54,320 nucleotides of DNA from Bacteroidales bacterium (lineage in GTDB: Bacteria; Bacteroidota; Bacteroidia; Bacteroidales; VadinHA17). A program made the translations under genes and the position numbers. The number at the start of each line of letters is the position of its first letter. The first letter of the stretch is position 1. Below, one piece after another: positions 9,540 to 17,997 of the stretch. Where the stretch lies: NCBI GenBank assembly GCA_029932855.1, contig JAOZPG010000018.1, forward strand, positions 1 through 54,320, in the 5' to 3' direction. The notes under the pieces were generated by a model that had not been told where the DNA came from, made no database searches, and saw only the letters and a program-made list of their open reading frames with translations.

Positions 9540-10725
9540 TTATTATTCCCAATCTTGCTTTCAGCTTCTCCCAGATAACTTCAAAGGAAGCATATTGCCT
9601 AATATCATCTGCGGCACTATTGCCAATTTCTTTTCCCACAGCCGGGTTTTTGATCACTTCAGTTATTAATCTGCGTATGTCAGATACTTGCCCGGTACTC
9701 ACCAGCAGGTTTTTGTTCCTGACTGTAAAATAACCATTAACTCCTTCAATATCCTTTACTATTGTTGGCAATCCACATGCCATTGCTTCCATAATTGAAT
9801 TTGGGGGGAACCCCTCCCTAAAAGAATTAAGAATAAAAATATCAGATGCTTGTAAATATTCATTTACATTTTCCATTCTTCCTGTAAAAACAACCCTGTC
9901 ACCCAATATTGTACAAGCATTTTCAAACAATTCTGCCATTTCCTTTTTATGAGGCCTCAGGAAATGTTCATCGGATATTTTATGATCTCCAACAATATAA
10001 TAGACAAAAGGAATATCAATCAATGACAGAGCCTCGAAAATATTATTATAACCTTTTCGCTTTAGTAAAAACCCTACACTTATGATTACTGTCAAATTCT
10101 CATCTATTCCCAGTTTCTTACGTAAGTTTTGCTTTTCTTTTATTAATACCGGAAAAAACCTGTCTGTATTCACACCATGCACAGATTCAAATAACTTTGT
10201 ATTGTTTCCAACTACTCTTTTGTATGAAGCAGAAAATGCAGGATTAATTGAAAAGTATAAAGACATTTTCTCAAGTAAACGCCTGTAGAAATGCCTCAAA
10301 CGATACCTGTTTACAAGCGATTCCGGGTCATCTTCACCATACATCAGCGACCTGAAGACCACTTTCTTCCCTAAAACTCTTCCAATAATAATCACGAACT
10401 CAAAAGCAATTATATTACCCCCATATAGGAATATAATATCATTGATCAGTACATAATAAAAATAGCCGGGCAATATGATAAGAAGTGAAAAAAGCTTAGT
10501 TAAGAAGTTATCGTTAAAGTAAAGTAACCGGGCAATTTTTAGTTTACCTGCCCTTTCCCTTCTCTTAAGTTTCCCCTTACGATTCAGTGAAAGAAGCGTA
10601 ACAGGATAATCTTTCCCTGCAATAAATGAAGCAAAACTAAATGCATTCTTTGAACCCCCGGCATTAAGCGGTGGAGTAAAAGAGGAAACAAATAGTATCC
10701 TTTTTTTGTTAGAAGTTGCTCCCAA
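9532..10725 (-). CDS. Glycosyltransferase family 4 protein
   Basis: A 397-residue GT-B enzyme. It starts with KKRILFVSSFTPPLNAGGSK, the typical first strand and acceptor loop. A short hydrophobic patch around residues 75-110 may associate with the membrane. The C-terminal domain shows VGFLLKRKGYNNIFEAL, IVGDH, VFTGRMENVNEYLQASDIF and then EGFPPNSIMEAMACGLPTIV, the donor-binding E-x7-E motif. It sits 1 bp after the sulfotransferase gene and overlaps the next GT4 by 8 bp, so all three belong to one transcript. The role in assembling a repeat unit is inferred from context. Confidence 0.85.
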   Translation of the reverse strand: MGATSNKKRILFVSSFTPPLNAGGSKNAFSFASFIAGKDYPVTLLSLNRKGKLKRRERAGKLKIARLLYFNDNFLTKLFSLLIILPGYFYYVLINDIIFLYGGNIIAFEFVIIIGRVLGKKVVFRSLMYGEDDPESLVNRYRLRHFYRRLLEKMSLYFSINPAFSASYKRVVGNNTKLFESVHGVNTDRFFPVLIKEKQNLRKKLGIDENLTVIISVGFLLKRKGYNNIFEALSLIDIPFVYYIVGDHKISDEHFLRPHKKEMAELFENACTILGDRVVFTGRMENVNEYLQASDIFILNSFREGFPPNSIMEAMACGLPTIVKDIEGVNGYFTVRNKNLLVSTGQVSDIRRLITEVIKNPAVGKEIGNSAADDIRQYASFEVIWEKLKARLGIIND

Positions 10726-10726
10726 T

Positions 10727-11551
10727 TTATGAATAGACTATGTTATCTGGAAAACTGGTCTGAATATTAGAAATCAATTTACGCTTTGATATTTGCTTAG
10801 CAATGGCTGAGTTTTCAAAATCATATCCCAGCAATTCAATATCTTCTTTGTATACTTCAGATACTATCTGAATTGTTTTATTATTATAATATGATCGATA
10901 ATCTTGCATTTTCACTGGTGTTATATTTTCAAACGCCAGTTTCTCATCCCCAAGCTGTAATAAGTTACGAATATAACTATAATCGTCATTTATATTCTCG
11001 AATAATCCTACAAAATCAACATCAGGTTTAAGCCTGTTTGAACAAGTAATAAATTTGTATTGTGGCAAAAAATGTATCCCTTTGTATATATTATTTCTAT
11101 TAAGCCAATTCAAAACAAAATCATTAAAATCCTCAAAAGAAGATAAATACTCTTCGGCCCATTTTAAATCCCTAAGATTCATACCACCTCCTTTTAAATA
11201 AATATATGCAGAAACTAGTCGATCCCATGGATTTCTAACAAAAGCAAACTTAAAAAAGCTGTAAAATTCCTTTTTATTAAAAACTATCTGATAATCTGCA
11301 ACAGTGGCATGATTTCCAGTATGACGACCAAAAAGGCTCTTACTAATTGACACACCTGCTACTTTTGGTATCTGAACAAATATGCACCGATTCTTTATAA
11401 ATGGTTGATAAGTACTGGCGTTTGATATTTCTGGAATCTCAGTTCTCAGTTTTGTAAAAAACCTATATTTTTCTGGCTTCCTGATTCGAAACAATAAGCG
11501 CCTAAGACAATAAGGTAAATACCAATACAATATCTTTAGTACTTGTTTCAT
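10727..11551 (-). CDS. Sulfotransferase family 2 (carbohydrate sulfotransferase-like) protein
   Basis: A 274-residue protein of the carbohydrate sulfotransferase type. Residues about 52-67 read RCIFVQIPKVAGVSIS, the 5'-phosphosulfate-binding loop (family form IPKTAGTS). FAFVRNPWDRLVSAYIY around residues 102-118 is the 3'-phosphate-binding motif with the conserved RNPWDR and Ser. The downstream half has FLPQYKFI and VGLFENI, also usual in this family. It follows the deacetylase gene by 29 bp and precedes the GT4 pair by 1 bp. The reaction would be transfer of sulfate from PAPS to a glycan hydroxyl. No PAPS synthesis genes are in the window. Confidence 0.85.
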   Translation of the reverse strand: MKQVLKILYWYLPYCLRRLLFRIRKPEKYRFFTKLRTEIPEISNASTYQPFIKNRCIFVQIPKVAGVSISKSLFGRHTGNHATVADYQIVFNKKEFYSFFKFAFVRNPWDRLVSAYIYLKGGGMNLRDLKWAEEYLSSFEDFNDFVLNWLNRNNIYKGIHFLPQYKFITCSNRLKPDVDFVGLFENINDDYSYIRNLLQLGDEKLAFENITPVKMQDYRSYYNNKTIQIVSEVYKEDIELLGYDFENSAIAKQISKRKLISNIQTSFPDNIVYS

Positions 11552-11580
11552 TAATAATTCCCTTCTTTAGTGCTAATAAC

Positions 11581-12189
11581 TCAACTCAATAATACTTCGG
11601 CTAATCCACAACCTGGTTTCCTGTTTTTTAATACTTCCCTGAGAACAGCTATATCCTTTTTCCCGACTTTAGCATTATCATGAAACACTATAACTGAACC
11701 AGAACGCATTAATTTATAAAGCATATTAATAATTATTTCTGGTTTATAATCTTCAATAAAATCCCCGCTCAATATATCCCACATCACAATTTTATACTGC
11801 TCCTTAAGAAACTTTAGCTGTGACGGCCTGATGCGGCCGTAAGGAGGCCGGAAAAGCTTGCTGCCAATGATTTCGTCTGCACGGGCTATGTCTTCAAAAT
11901 ATTTTTTATTAATTGTTGTCCAGCCACTAAGATGGCTGTATGAATGGTTCCCAACAGCATGTCCCTCATTTTTTATCCTTTCGAAAAGTGCAGGATGTTT
12001 TTCCACCTGCCTGCCCAGGCAAAAGAAAGTTGCTTTTGCATTGTTTTCTGCCAGTATATCCAGCACCCATGGTGTTGCTTCAGGATCGGGACCATCATCA
12101 AATGTAAGAAAGATCTTATTATCCTCATTTGGAATATTCCAGACCAGGGAAGGAAATATCGAATGTGCTATTTGGGGTATCTGAAACAT
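11581..12189 (-). CDS. Polysaccharide deacetylase (NodB homology)
   Basis: A 202-residue carbohydrate esterase family 4 enzyme covering just the catalytic domain. Motif 1 TFDDGPD is at residues 29-35 (Asp31 general base, Asp32 metal ligand). Motif 2 HSYSH is at 82-86 (the two His are metal ligands). Motif 3 is FRPPYGR. Then come a VMWD segment and VIVFHD, which supplies the late catalytic His. There is no convincing signal peptide, so it may act in the cytoplasm or be exported differently. The family removes N- or O-acetyl groups from sugars. It heads the minus-strand glycan cluster that continues with sulfotransferase and glycosyltransferases. Confidence 0.88.
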   Translation of the reverse strand: MFQIPQIAHSIFPSLVWNIPNEDNKIFLTFDDGPDPEATPWVLDILAENNAKATFFCLGRQVEKHPALFERIKNEGHAVGNHSYSHLSGWTTINKKYFEDIARADEIIGSKLFRPPYGRIRPSQLKFLKEQYKIVMWDILSGDFIEDYKPEIIINMLYKLMRSGSVIVFHDNAKVGKKDIAVLREVLKNRKPGCGLAEVLLS

Positions 12190-12246
12190 ATTTAAACTCT
12201 GTAAGGCATGATGCCAATTTATGATTCTTTTTTCACCATGCTTTGC

Positions 12247-12765
12247 TTATTTCTTCAATATATATCTCCACTTCTTTTTGCTCCAGACCTCGCCGGCATA
12301 GTCAACATTAATACGGGGAGCGGTTGAGTACCTGATACCCGTGTCTGAAGCCTCTTCTATCCATATCCTGTCTGATCTTGTAATATCTTCGTTATTGTAA
12401 CTACCATCTATCTCCATTTCCCTGCTAAGCTTACCGGGGCCATCAAATTTTTCTACAGCTCTTATTAATACTGCCTGTGGCTCACCCTCAACAGAACAAA
12501 CAATATTTAACATCCAGTACATACCATATATTAAATACACATAGACAAGGCCTCCACGACCATACATTACTTCAGTCCTTTTTGTCCTTCCTTTGCTTGC
12601 ATGACAGGCAAGGTCTTCTTCCCCACGGTAAGCTTCAACCTCCTTAATTCTGTACCTCTTTTGTATATTCCCCGGGAAAACCCTAATAATATAACAGCCC
12701 AAAAGCTCCGGGGCAACATCCAGCACATCTCTTAAAAAGAACGAGGGATCTAACTTCTTTGCCAT
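12247..12765 (-). CDS. DNA-3-methyladenine glycosylase (AAG/MPG family)
   Basis: A 172-residue base-excision repair enzyme that removes 3-methyladenine and related alkylated purines from DNA. The active-site region IKEVEAYRGEEDLACHASKG (residues about 41-60) holds the catalytic Glu and the following Tyr-Arg. The GGLVYVYLIYGMYWMLN segment (around 71-87) is the family's DNA-intercalating and base-pocket region. QAVLIRAVE follows as usual. The length is at the short end of the family but all core motifs are present. It lies 57 bp upstream of the deacetylase start and 26 bp downstream of the guanine deaminase, same strand; it has no obvious link to glycan synthesis. Confidence 0.92.
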   Translation of the reverse strand: MAKKLDPSFFLRDVLDVAPELLGCYIIRVFPGNIQKRYRIKEVEAYRGEEDLACHASKGRTKRTEVMYGRGGLVYVYLIYGMYWMLNIVCSVEGEPQAVLIRAVEKFDGPGKLSREMEIDGSYNNEDITRSDRIWIEEASDTGIRYSTAPRINVDYAGEVWSKKKWRYILKK

Positions 12766-12791
12766 ATTAATAGCTCATTTTATTAGCTGGT

Positions 12792-13262
12792 CTAATAACT
12801 GGTTTTATCATTCTTGCTGTCCCACTCCAGAAAAGCAGCATCGGAATTCTTCACCTTCAACTCAAGCATAGGGACTGATCTCAGGTGTGAAGGTTTCTCA
12901 CACTCTTTATATATAAAGGAATCATCAAAGCCATGCTCCTGTGCAGTTTCTGTTTTGCTGGCAAAAAAAACCTTTTCTATCCTTGCCCAGTATATTGCAC
13001 CCAGACACATGGGACATGGCTCACAGGAACAATAAATGCTGCAACCTGATAACTCAAAAGTTTTTAATTTTTTTGCCGCAGCCCTGATAGCATTTATCTC
13101 TGCATGTGCAGTAGGATCAATATCGCCGGTCACACTATTACCTGCTTTTGCTATTATTTTATTATCCTTTACGATTACAGCCCCAAAAGGGCCTCCGCCT
13201 GATTCTACACTTTTTAGTGATTCATTAACTGCTTCCCGGATAAATTTGTTCTTATTTTCCAT
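12792..13262 (-). CDS. guaD: Guanine deaminase (GuaD-like nucleoside deaminase)
   Basis: 156 residues from the ATG at 13262 (MENKNKFIREAV); a longer frame to 13358 lies inside the ligase gene and has no family support. The zinc site is HAE (within DPTAHAEINAIRAA) and PCPMC (within CSCEPCPMCLGAIYWAR). The late GFDDSFIYKE stretch and the length match guanine deaminases of the Bacillus GuaD type rather than tRNA adenosine deaminase TadA. It converts guanine to xanthine in purine salvage. Its start overlaps the end of the upstream ligase gene by 11 bp, so they may be co-expressed. Substrate assignment rests on the C-terminal similarity. Confidence 0.85.
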   Translation of the reverse strand: MENKNKFIREAVNESLKSVESGGGPFGAVIVKDNKIIAKAGNSVTGDIDPTAHAEINAIRAAAKKLKTFELSGCSIYCSCEPCPMCLGAIYWARIEKVFFASKTETAQEHGFDDSFIYKECEKPSHLRSVPMLELKVKNSDAAFLEWDSKNDKTSY

Positions 13263-14892
13263 TGTTCTTTTTTTGAAGTTCAGGTTTTGAGAAAAAGAAT
13301 AAAGAATAGAAAAATGCAATAAAGACTGCCCCCGATGATGTTTCAAACGTATCTTCATTAATCATTGACAGAAGCATTATGCATAAAAACACAGCCTGAT
13401 AATAAAATCTCCATACCCCAAGTCTGAATGCAGGATATAATAATATAAAAATTATCAGAACGAAACCTGTTAAACCAAAACTTATGAAAAAAGTGAGATA
13501 TTGATTATGCGTTCTTAACCTCCATTCTTTATCCAGCGATGAAACATCATTTATATATTGCTCTGCAAATGCATCAGGAACATCTCCGGTTCCAACTCCA
13601 AACCAAAAATTATCCCGGACTATTTCAATGCCGGTCTTTAGATATTCCAGACGCTGTGTAATTGAATGACCCGAAGGATTTGTTCCATTCCTGTAATCCC
13701 TGATCTGCCACAAGATCTCATAAATAACAGGATAAAAAGCAAACTTCCCTGAATAAATATAATTAGCCATCCCATTTTCAATATTGATAATATCTTCTTC
13801 AAGAAGACAATCTATCCCAATAGAATCTTTTTTTAATCCTTTTGATGTAAGATACCTTACAAGGGTAATCTTCAGATCCTGTCCTTTCCTGTCTTTTCCT
13901 GAAAAGTCAATACTACTCCTTTTGTTCCACTCTTTACTTATTTCCTTCTCACAATAATATAACCAAACCCTGTTTCCGTTTTCCAATTCCCCGTTAGATG
14001 TAAAGTGCACATATGGATTAGCATTTAAAGTGAACTCATCCAGCTGTTCAATATTCACAGGCTTTATATAATTGAATCTGGAAATACTTTCCGATACATA
14101 ATAAACCGAATAAAGAATGCCCAGAGAAATAAGGGCAATAATGGAATATCTCAACCTGGAATTATGTATTTTCCATGTTAATGTCACTGAAAGCAACATA
14201 GCTGTAAACAGAAAAACCATTATCCCTGTAATTGATTTCAAAATAAACAGAAAAACAAGCAGCCAGATAATAACGAACAGCTCCAATATTTTTATCCAGG
14301 GTTTTATATGAGAAGTTGAATAATAAAATAAATATCCGAGTGCAAAGATCGAAAGCACTATCATCAGGCTAAACCTGATATGTGAAATAAACAGAGATAT
14401 TTCTCTTATGTCCAGATAGTTGAAATCATTAAATCCCAGGAAGGCTCCGAAAGAAATAAGTGAGGCAACAAATACTGAACTAATAAATACATAAAGAATA
14501 ATATTAATCTCCTTTTTTATCAGAGGTACAGAGGAACCAATTATCAGGGGAAGAACCAGGAAAGGCAACTTGATCTTCAGGTCGTGTATGCCATAGTCCA
14601 GATTTGAAGAATTCAATAACCATATGAGATGAACCGGAATAAATGCTAAAAATACGAGTAATGCCTTGTTGTGCTTAATCCGCTTAAACTTAGCCCTGAA
14701 ATCACCTTCAAGCAACCAGTTTATTGAAAGCAGAAAAAGCGATACAGAAATTCCGAACTCTGAAAAAGGAAGGCAGGCAGCCAAAAAGGACAGTATCCAC
14801 AAGCTTACTATTTTATGATCTGTTGATAGCCTTTTTAACATAAGAAAATCCCATTTTCGCTTAATAAAACGAACATAAATATAATTAAGCAA
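13252..14892 (-). CDS. O-antigen ligase/polymerase-like membrane protein
   Basis: A 546-residue polytopic membrane protein with about ten to twelve hydrophobic segments and a large soluble loop (about residues 280-410). Near the C-terminus lies RTHNQYLTFFISFGLTG, which resembles the conserved His-containing motif of the Wzy/WaaL family (O-antigen polymerase or ligase), preceded by FWFGVGTGDVPDAF. Such proteins join undecaprenyl-linked glycan units or attach them to a lipid in the periplasm. The first ATG gives MLNYIYVRFIKR; a start 51 bp further in (MLKRLSTDH, 14841) is also plausible. It is probably the polymerase or ligase for the sulfated glycan locus; which of the two is not decidable. 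Confidence 0.8.
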   Translation of the reverse strand: MLNYIYVRFIKRKWDFLMLKRLSTDHKIVSLWILSFLAACLPFSEFGISVSLFLLSINWLLEGDFRAKFKRIKHNKALLVFLAFIPVHLIWLLNSSNLDYGIHDLKIKLPFLVLPLIIGSSVPLIKKEINIILYVFISSVFVASLISFGAFLGFNDFNYLDIREISLFISHIRFSLMIVLSIFALGYLFYYSTSHIKPWIKILELFVIIWLLVFLFILKSITGIMVFLFTAMLLSVTLTWKIHNSRLRYSIIALISLGILYSVYYVSESISRFNYIKPVNIEQLDEFTLNANPYVHFTSNGELENGNRVWLYYCEKEISKEWNKRSSIDFSGKDRKGQDLKITLVRYLTSKGLKKDSIGIDCLLEEDIINIENGMANYIYSGKFAFYPVIYEILWQIRDYRNGTNPSGHSITQRLEYLKTGIEIVRDNFWFGVGTGDVPDAFAEQYINDVSSLDKEWRLRTHNQYLTFFISFGLTGFVLIIFILLYPAFRLGVWRFYYQAVFLCIMLLSMINEDTFETSSGAVFIAFFYSLFFFSKPELQKKNNGK

Positions 14893-15061
14893 TTAGTTTA
14901 TTTTACCAACCCGAAAACCCATGTTTGTGAAATAATTGTAAACGTGTTTTTAAACGAAGACGAAATTAAGCAAAATTAAATTCTCTGCAGTAAAGCATAA
15001 CAACAACTAACAATCTTACTGCCTTTAGTTTAAATTAAAGAAATCTTTATTGATAAAATGC

Positions 15062-15089
15062 TTGAATTTAAAAAAATATTGTATTTTTG
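15062..15089 (+). promoter_or_regulatory. Bacteroidota-type promoter of rplM
   Basis: TTG at 15062-15064, a 17-nt spacer, then TATTTTTG at 15082-15089, which fits the Bacteroidota primary-sigma consensus TTG-N-TAnnTTTG. It leaves a leader of about 60 nt before the GTG start of rplM. Confidence 0.7.
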
Positions 15090-15156
15090 CAGTCCGGAAT
15101 TTCCGGGTGATAAGGGAAAGAGTAAAAGATACATTAAATAAAAACACAGGTATAAG

Positions 15157-15612
15157 GTGGAAACTACCAGTTATAAAACAATATCAGCAAACAAGGCTAC
15201 TGTTAAGAAAGAGTGGGTGCTGGTTGATGCAAAAGATCAGATTCTGGGACGATTAGCATCAAAAGTAGCCATAGTATTAAGAGGAAAGCATAAACCGGAT
15301 TTTACTCCTCATGTAGATTGTGGTGATAATGTAATAATTATCAATGCTGAGAAAATTAAGCTTACAGGAAATAAGTGGACTGAAAAAGTATATGTAAGTC
15401 ATTCAGGTTATCCGGGGGGACAAAAAACCATTACTCCTGAAGAATTAATGAAAAAAAATCCTATAGCTATTGTAGAAAAAGCTGTAAAGGGCATGCTTCC
15501 AAAAAGCAGGCTTGGCAGGGATCTTTTCAGAAATCTTCATGTATATGCCGGAAATGAACATACACATGAAGCTCAACAGGCAAAAGAAATCGATTTAAAT
15601 TCTATTAAATAA
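15157..15612 (+). CDS. rplM: 50S ribosomal protein L13
   Basis: 151 residues; it starts with a GTG codon (GTG GAA ACT ACC AGT) and reads [18 protein letters not shown]. This N-terminal extension is the form usual in Bacteroidota L13. Core motifs [32 protein letters not shown] and [19 protein letters not shown] are intact. L13 is an early-assembling large-subunit protein. It is followed after 5 bp by rpsI, the conserved pair in bacteria. A TTG-N17-TATTTTTG promoter is just upstream. Confidence 0.98.
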   Translation: METTSYKTISANKATVKKEWVLVDAKDQILGRLASKVAIVLRGKHKPDFTPHVDCGDNVIIINAEKIKLTGNKWTEKVYVSHSGYPGGQKTITPEELMKKNPIAIVEKAVKGMLPKSRLGRDLFRNLHVYAGNEHTHEAQQAKEIDLNSIK

Positions 15613-15617
15613 AAGGC

Positions 15618-16004
15618 ATGGAAGTAATCAACACGATTGGCAGGAGAAAAGCAGCAGTTGCCAGAATTTATCTGAACGATGGTAAGGGGACTATTACTGT
15701 CAATCATAAAGACTATAAAGAATATTTTCCAACCGAACAACTTCAATATATTGTTGAACAACCTTTAAACCTTCTTGAAGTAAATGGCAAGTTTGATATC
15801 AAGGTAAATCTTGATGGAGGCGGCTATAAAGGTCAGGCAGAAGCTTTAAGGCTTGCAATTGCAAGAGCTCTTGTTAAGCTTAATCCTGACGACAAAGGAT
15901 CCTTAAGGGCTAATGGCTTCCTGACCAGGGATCCAAGGGTTGTTGAACGTAAGAAGCCAGGCCAGCCAAAGGCCAGGAAACGCTTCCAGTTCAGCAAGCG
16001 TTAA
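15618..16004 (+). CDS. rpsI: 30S ribosomal protein S9
   Basis: 128 residues, the normal length. It starts MEVINTIGRRKAAVARIYL and ends in the conserved GQPKARKRFQFSKR tail, whose terminal Lys-Arg reaches the P-site tRNA in the ribosome. The GGGYKGQAEALRLAIARAL block is also intact. It lies 5 bp after rplM and 105 bp before rpsB, in a translation operon. Confidence 0.98.
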   Translation: MEVINTIGRRKAAVARIYLNDGKGTITVNHKDYKEYFPTEQLQYIVEQPLNLLEVNGKFDIKVNLDGGGYKGQAEALRLAIARALVKLNPDDKGSLRANGFLTRDPRVVERKKPGQPKARKRFQFSKR

Positions 16005-16109
16005 GCTGCAATCTGAAGGATGTTTAGAATCTAAATTGTCAGGACCTCGAAAAAAATTTACGGGCTACCTGAAAATTGATAATCAGAATGTAAACATAAA
16101 ATAATTATT

Positions 16110-16976
16110 ATGCCAAAGACAAGTTTTAATGAATTACTGGATGCCGGTGTGCATTTCGGTCACCTTAAACGTAAATGGAATCCTAATATGGCTCCTTATA
16201 TCTTCATGGAGAAGAACGGGATACATATTATCGATCTTGAAAAAACAATTGTAAAACTGGATGAAGCTGCCAATGCTCTTAAGCAAATGGCTAAGTCAGG
16301 AAGAAAGATTCTTTTTGTTGCAACAAAGAAACAGGCCAAAGACCTGGTTGCTGATAAGGTTAAAAAAATAAACATGCCTTATGTTACAGAACGTTGGCCG
16401 GGCGGAATGCTTACCAACTTCCCAACTATAAGGAAAGCTGTTAAGAAAATGGCTGCTATTGATAAGATGGCTACAGACGGAACTTTCGATAACATGTCGA
16501 AAAGAGAAAAGCTTCAAATTACAAGGCAAAGGGCAAAACTGGAAAAAAACCTGGGTAGTATTGCCGATCTGGTTAGATTGCCGGCAGCACTTTTTGTTGT
16601 GGATGTAATGAAAGAATACATTGCCGTAAGGGAGGCAAAAAGACTTAATATACCTGTTTTTGCAATGATTGATACTAACTCCGATCCTTCGGATATAGAT
16701 TTCCCAATCCCTGCTAATGATGATGCTTCAAAATCAATAGCTCTTATTGTTGACTATGTTTCTGAAGCAATACAGGAAGGCCTCAGTGAGAGAAAAATGG
16801 AAAAAGATAAAGAAACTTCATCTAAAGCTAAAGCCCAGGCCTCTAAAAAGACTGCTGAGAAAGCCGAAACTGCCAAAACAGATACCAGTAAAGAAAAAGG
16901 AAAGGATGAAGCCGTATCTGCAGGTAGTCAGAAAAAGGAAGAAAAGCAGGCAGAAAAGCCAGCTAAAAAAGACTGA
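16110..16976 (+). CDS. rpsB: 30S ribosomal protein S2 with long charged tail
   Basis: 288 residues. Residues 1 to about 226 form a complete S2 core (FNELLDAGVHFGHLKRKWNP, RWPGGMLTNFPTI, IPVFAMIDTNSDPSDIDFPI). Residues about 227-288 are a low-complexity tail of Lys, Ala, Glu, Thr and Ser (for example SKAKAQASKKTAEKAETAK), longer than in most bacteria. The reading frame stays open and the stop is followed by tsf after 26 bp, the normal rpsB-tsf order. S2 binds the platform/body junction of the small subunit, helps recruit S1, and is one of the last proteins to assemble. The tail is probably disordered. Confidence 0.97.
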   Translation: MPKTSFNELLDAGVHFGHLKRKWNPNMAPYIFMEKNGIHIIDLEKTIVKLDEAANALKQMAKSGRKILFVATKKQAKDLVADKVKKINMPYVTERWPGGMLTNFPTIRKAVKKMAAIDKMATDGTFDNMSKREKLQITRQRAKLEKNLGSIADLVRLPAALFVVDVMKEYIAVREAKRLNIPVFAMIDTNSDPSDIDFPIPANDDASKSIALIVDYVSEAIQEGLSERKMEKDKETSSKAKAQASKKTAEKAETAKTDTSKEKGKDEAVSAGSQKKEEKQAEKPAKKD

Positions 16977-17002
16977 ATAACATAACATAAAATATTATTA
17001 TA

Positions 17003-17833
17003 ATGAGCAATATAACTGCTTCTGAAGTAAGCAAGCTAAGAAAAATGACAGGTGCCGGAATGATGGACTGTAAAAAAGCTCTGCAGGAAAGTAATGGCGA
17101 TTTTGACAAAGCCATTGAGATAATAAGAAAAAAAGGCCAGGCTGTAGCAAACAAACGTGCTGACAGGGAGGCTACTGAAGGGGTTGTTCTGGCAAAGATC
17201 AATAAGGATGGTAATAAAGCTGCAACCATAGTACTGAATTGCGAAACAGATTTTGTTGCAAAAAATGATAACTTCATTGCATTTGCCGACTCTATTCTTC
17301 AGCTTGCCCTTGCAAAAACACCTGCAAATCTTACTGAACTTAAAGCTCTTAAACTTGACAATGTAAGCGTAGAGGAGAAAATTACTGAACAGGTTGGTAT
17401 AATTGGCGAGAAACTTGATTTAAGCTATTATTCAAGTATCTCTGCACCATCAGTTATTTCATATATCCATCCTGGGAATAAACTGGCTTCAGCTGTTGGC
17501 TTCAACAAGCCAGGTGTAGAAATACAGGTTGCAAAAGATATTGCAATGCAAGTCGCTGCCATGAACCCGGTTGCAGTGGATAAAGAAAATGTGTCAGCCG
17601 AGATTATTGAGAAAGAAATGGAAATTGGAAGAGACCAGGCAAGACAACAGGGTAAACCTGAAAATATTATTGAAAAAATCGCTGAAGGAAAACTGAATAA
17701 GTATTTTAAAGAAAATACCCTTCTGAATCAGGCTTTTGTTAAAGATAATAAGAAGACTATCAAGCAATACCTGCAAGAACAGGATAAAGAACTTACTGTT
17801 ACTGAATTTACAAGATACGGACTTGATTCCTAA
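17003..17833 (+). CDS. tsf: Elongation factor Ts
   Basis: 276 residues. It starts MSNITASEVSKLRKMTGAGMMDCKKAL, the N-terminal UBA-like domain. The next hallmark, ETDFVAKNDNFIAFA, contains the TDFVA motif that contacts EF-Tu and expels Mg-GDP. The rest forms the two core subdomains and ends ELTVTEFTRYGLDS. It catalyses nucleotide exchange on EF-Tu. It follows rpsB directly and is followed by a strong hairpin terminator. Confidence 0.98.
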   Translation: MSNITASEVSKLRKMTGAGMMDCKKALQESNGDFDKAIEIIRKKGQAVANKRADREATEGVVLAKINKDGNKAATIVLNCETDFVAKNDNFIAFADSILQLALAKTPANLTELKALKLDNVSVEEKITEQVGIIGEKLDLSYYSSISAPSVISYIHPGNKLASAVGFNKPGVEIQVAKDIAMQVAAMNPVAVDKENVSAEIIEKEMEIGRDQARQQGKPENIIEKIAEGKLNKYFKENTLLNQAFVKDNKKTIKQYLQEQDKELTVTEFTRYGLDS

Positions 17834-17853
17834 GGAATACTCTATATAACTTC

Positions 17854-17890
17854 AAAAAGCGCTTTGTGTAAATACACCTGGCGCTTTTTT
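17854..17890 (+). terminator. Rho-independent terminator after tsf
   Basis: AAAAAGCGC (17854-17862) pairs with GCGCTTTTT (17881-17889). An inner hairpin GTGTA/TACAC (17866-17877) lies between them, and the stem runs into a T-tract. It ends the rplM-rpsI-rpsB-tsf transcript 21 bp after the tsf stop. Confidence 0.85.
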
Positions 17891-17997
17891 TATGTTTGTT
17901 ACTTCAATATCTCTTTTTTACATGTATTTTAGTATGAAAATTATTGTTCCTGCTACTAAGCAAAAGCTCTGTTTGGCAGATTAAAATTATATCCGGA

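Noticed and set aside
13263-13358. Longer guanine deaminase starting inside the ligase gene
   Set aside because: The extra 32 residues are the ligase C-terminal DNA in another frame; the ATG at 13262 gives the family length of 156.
17944-17997. Longer pyrH starting at a TTG
   Set aside because: The extra 18 residues have no family support; the ATG at 17998 gives the standard MKEIKRILLKLSGEAL start.
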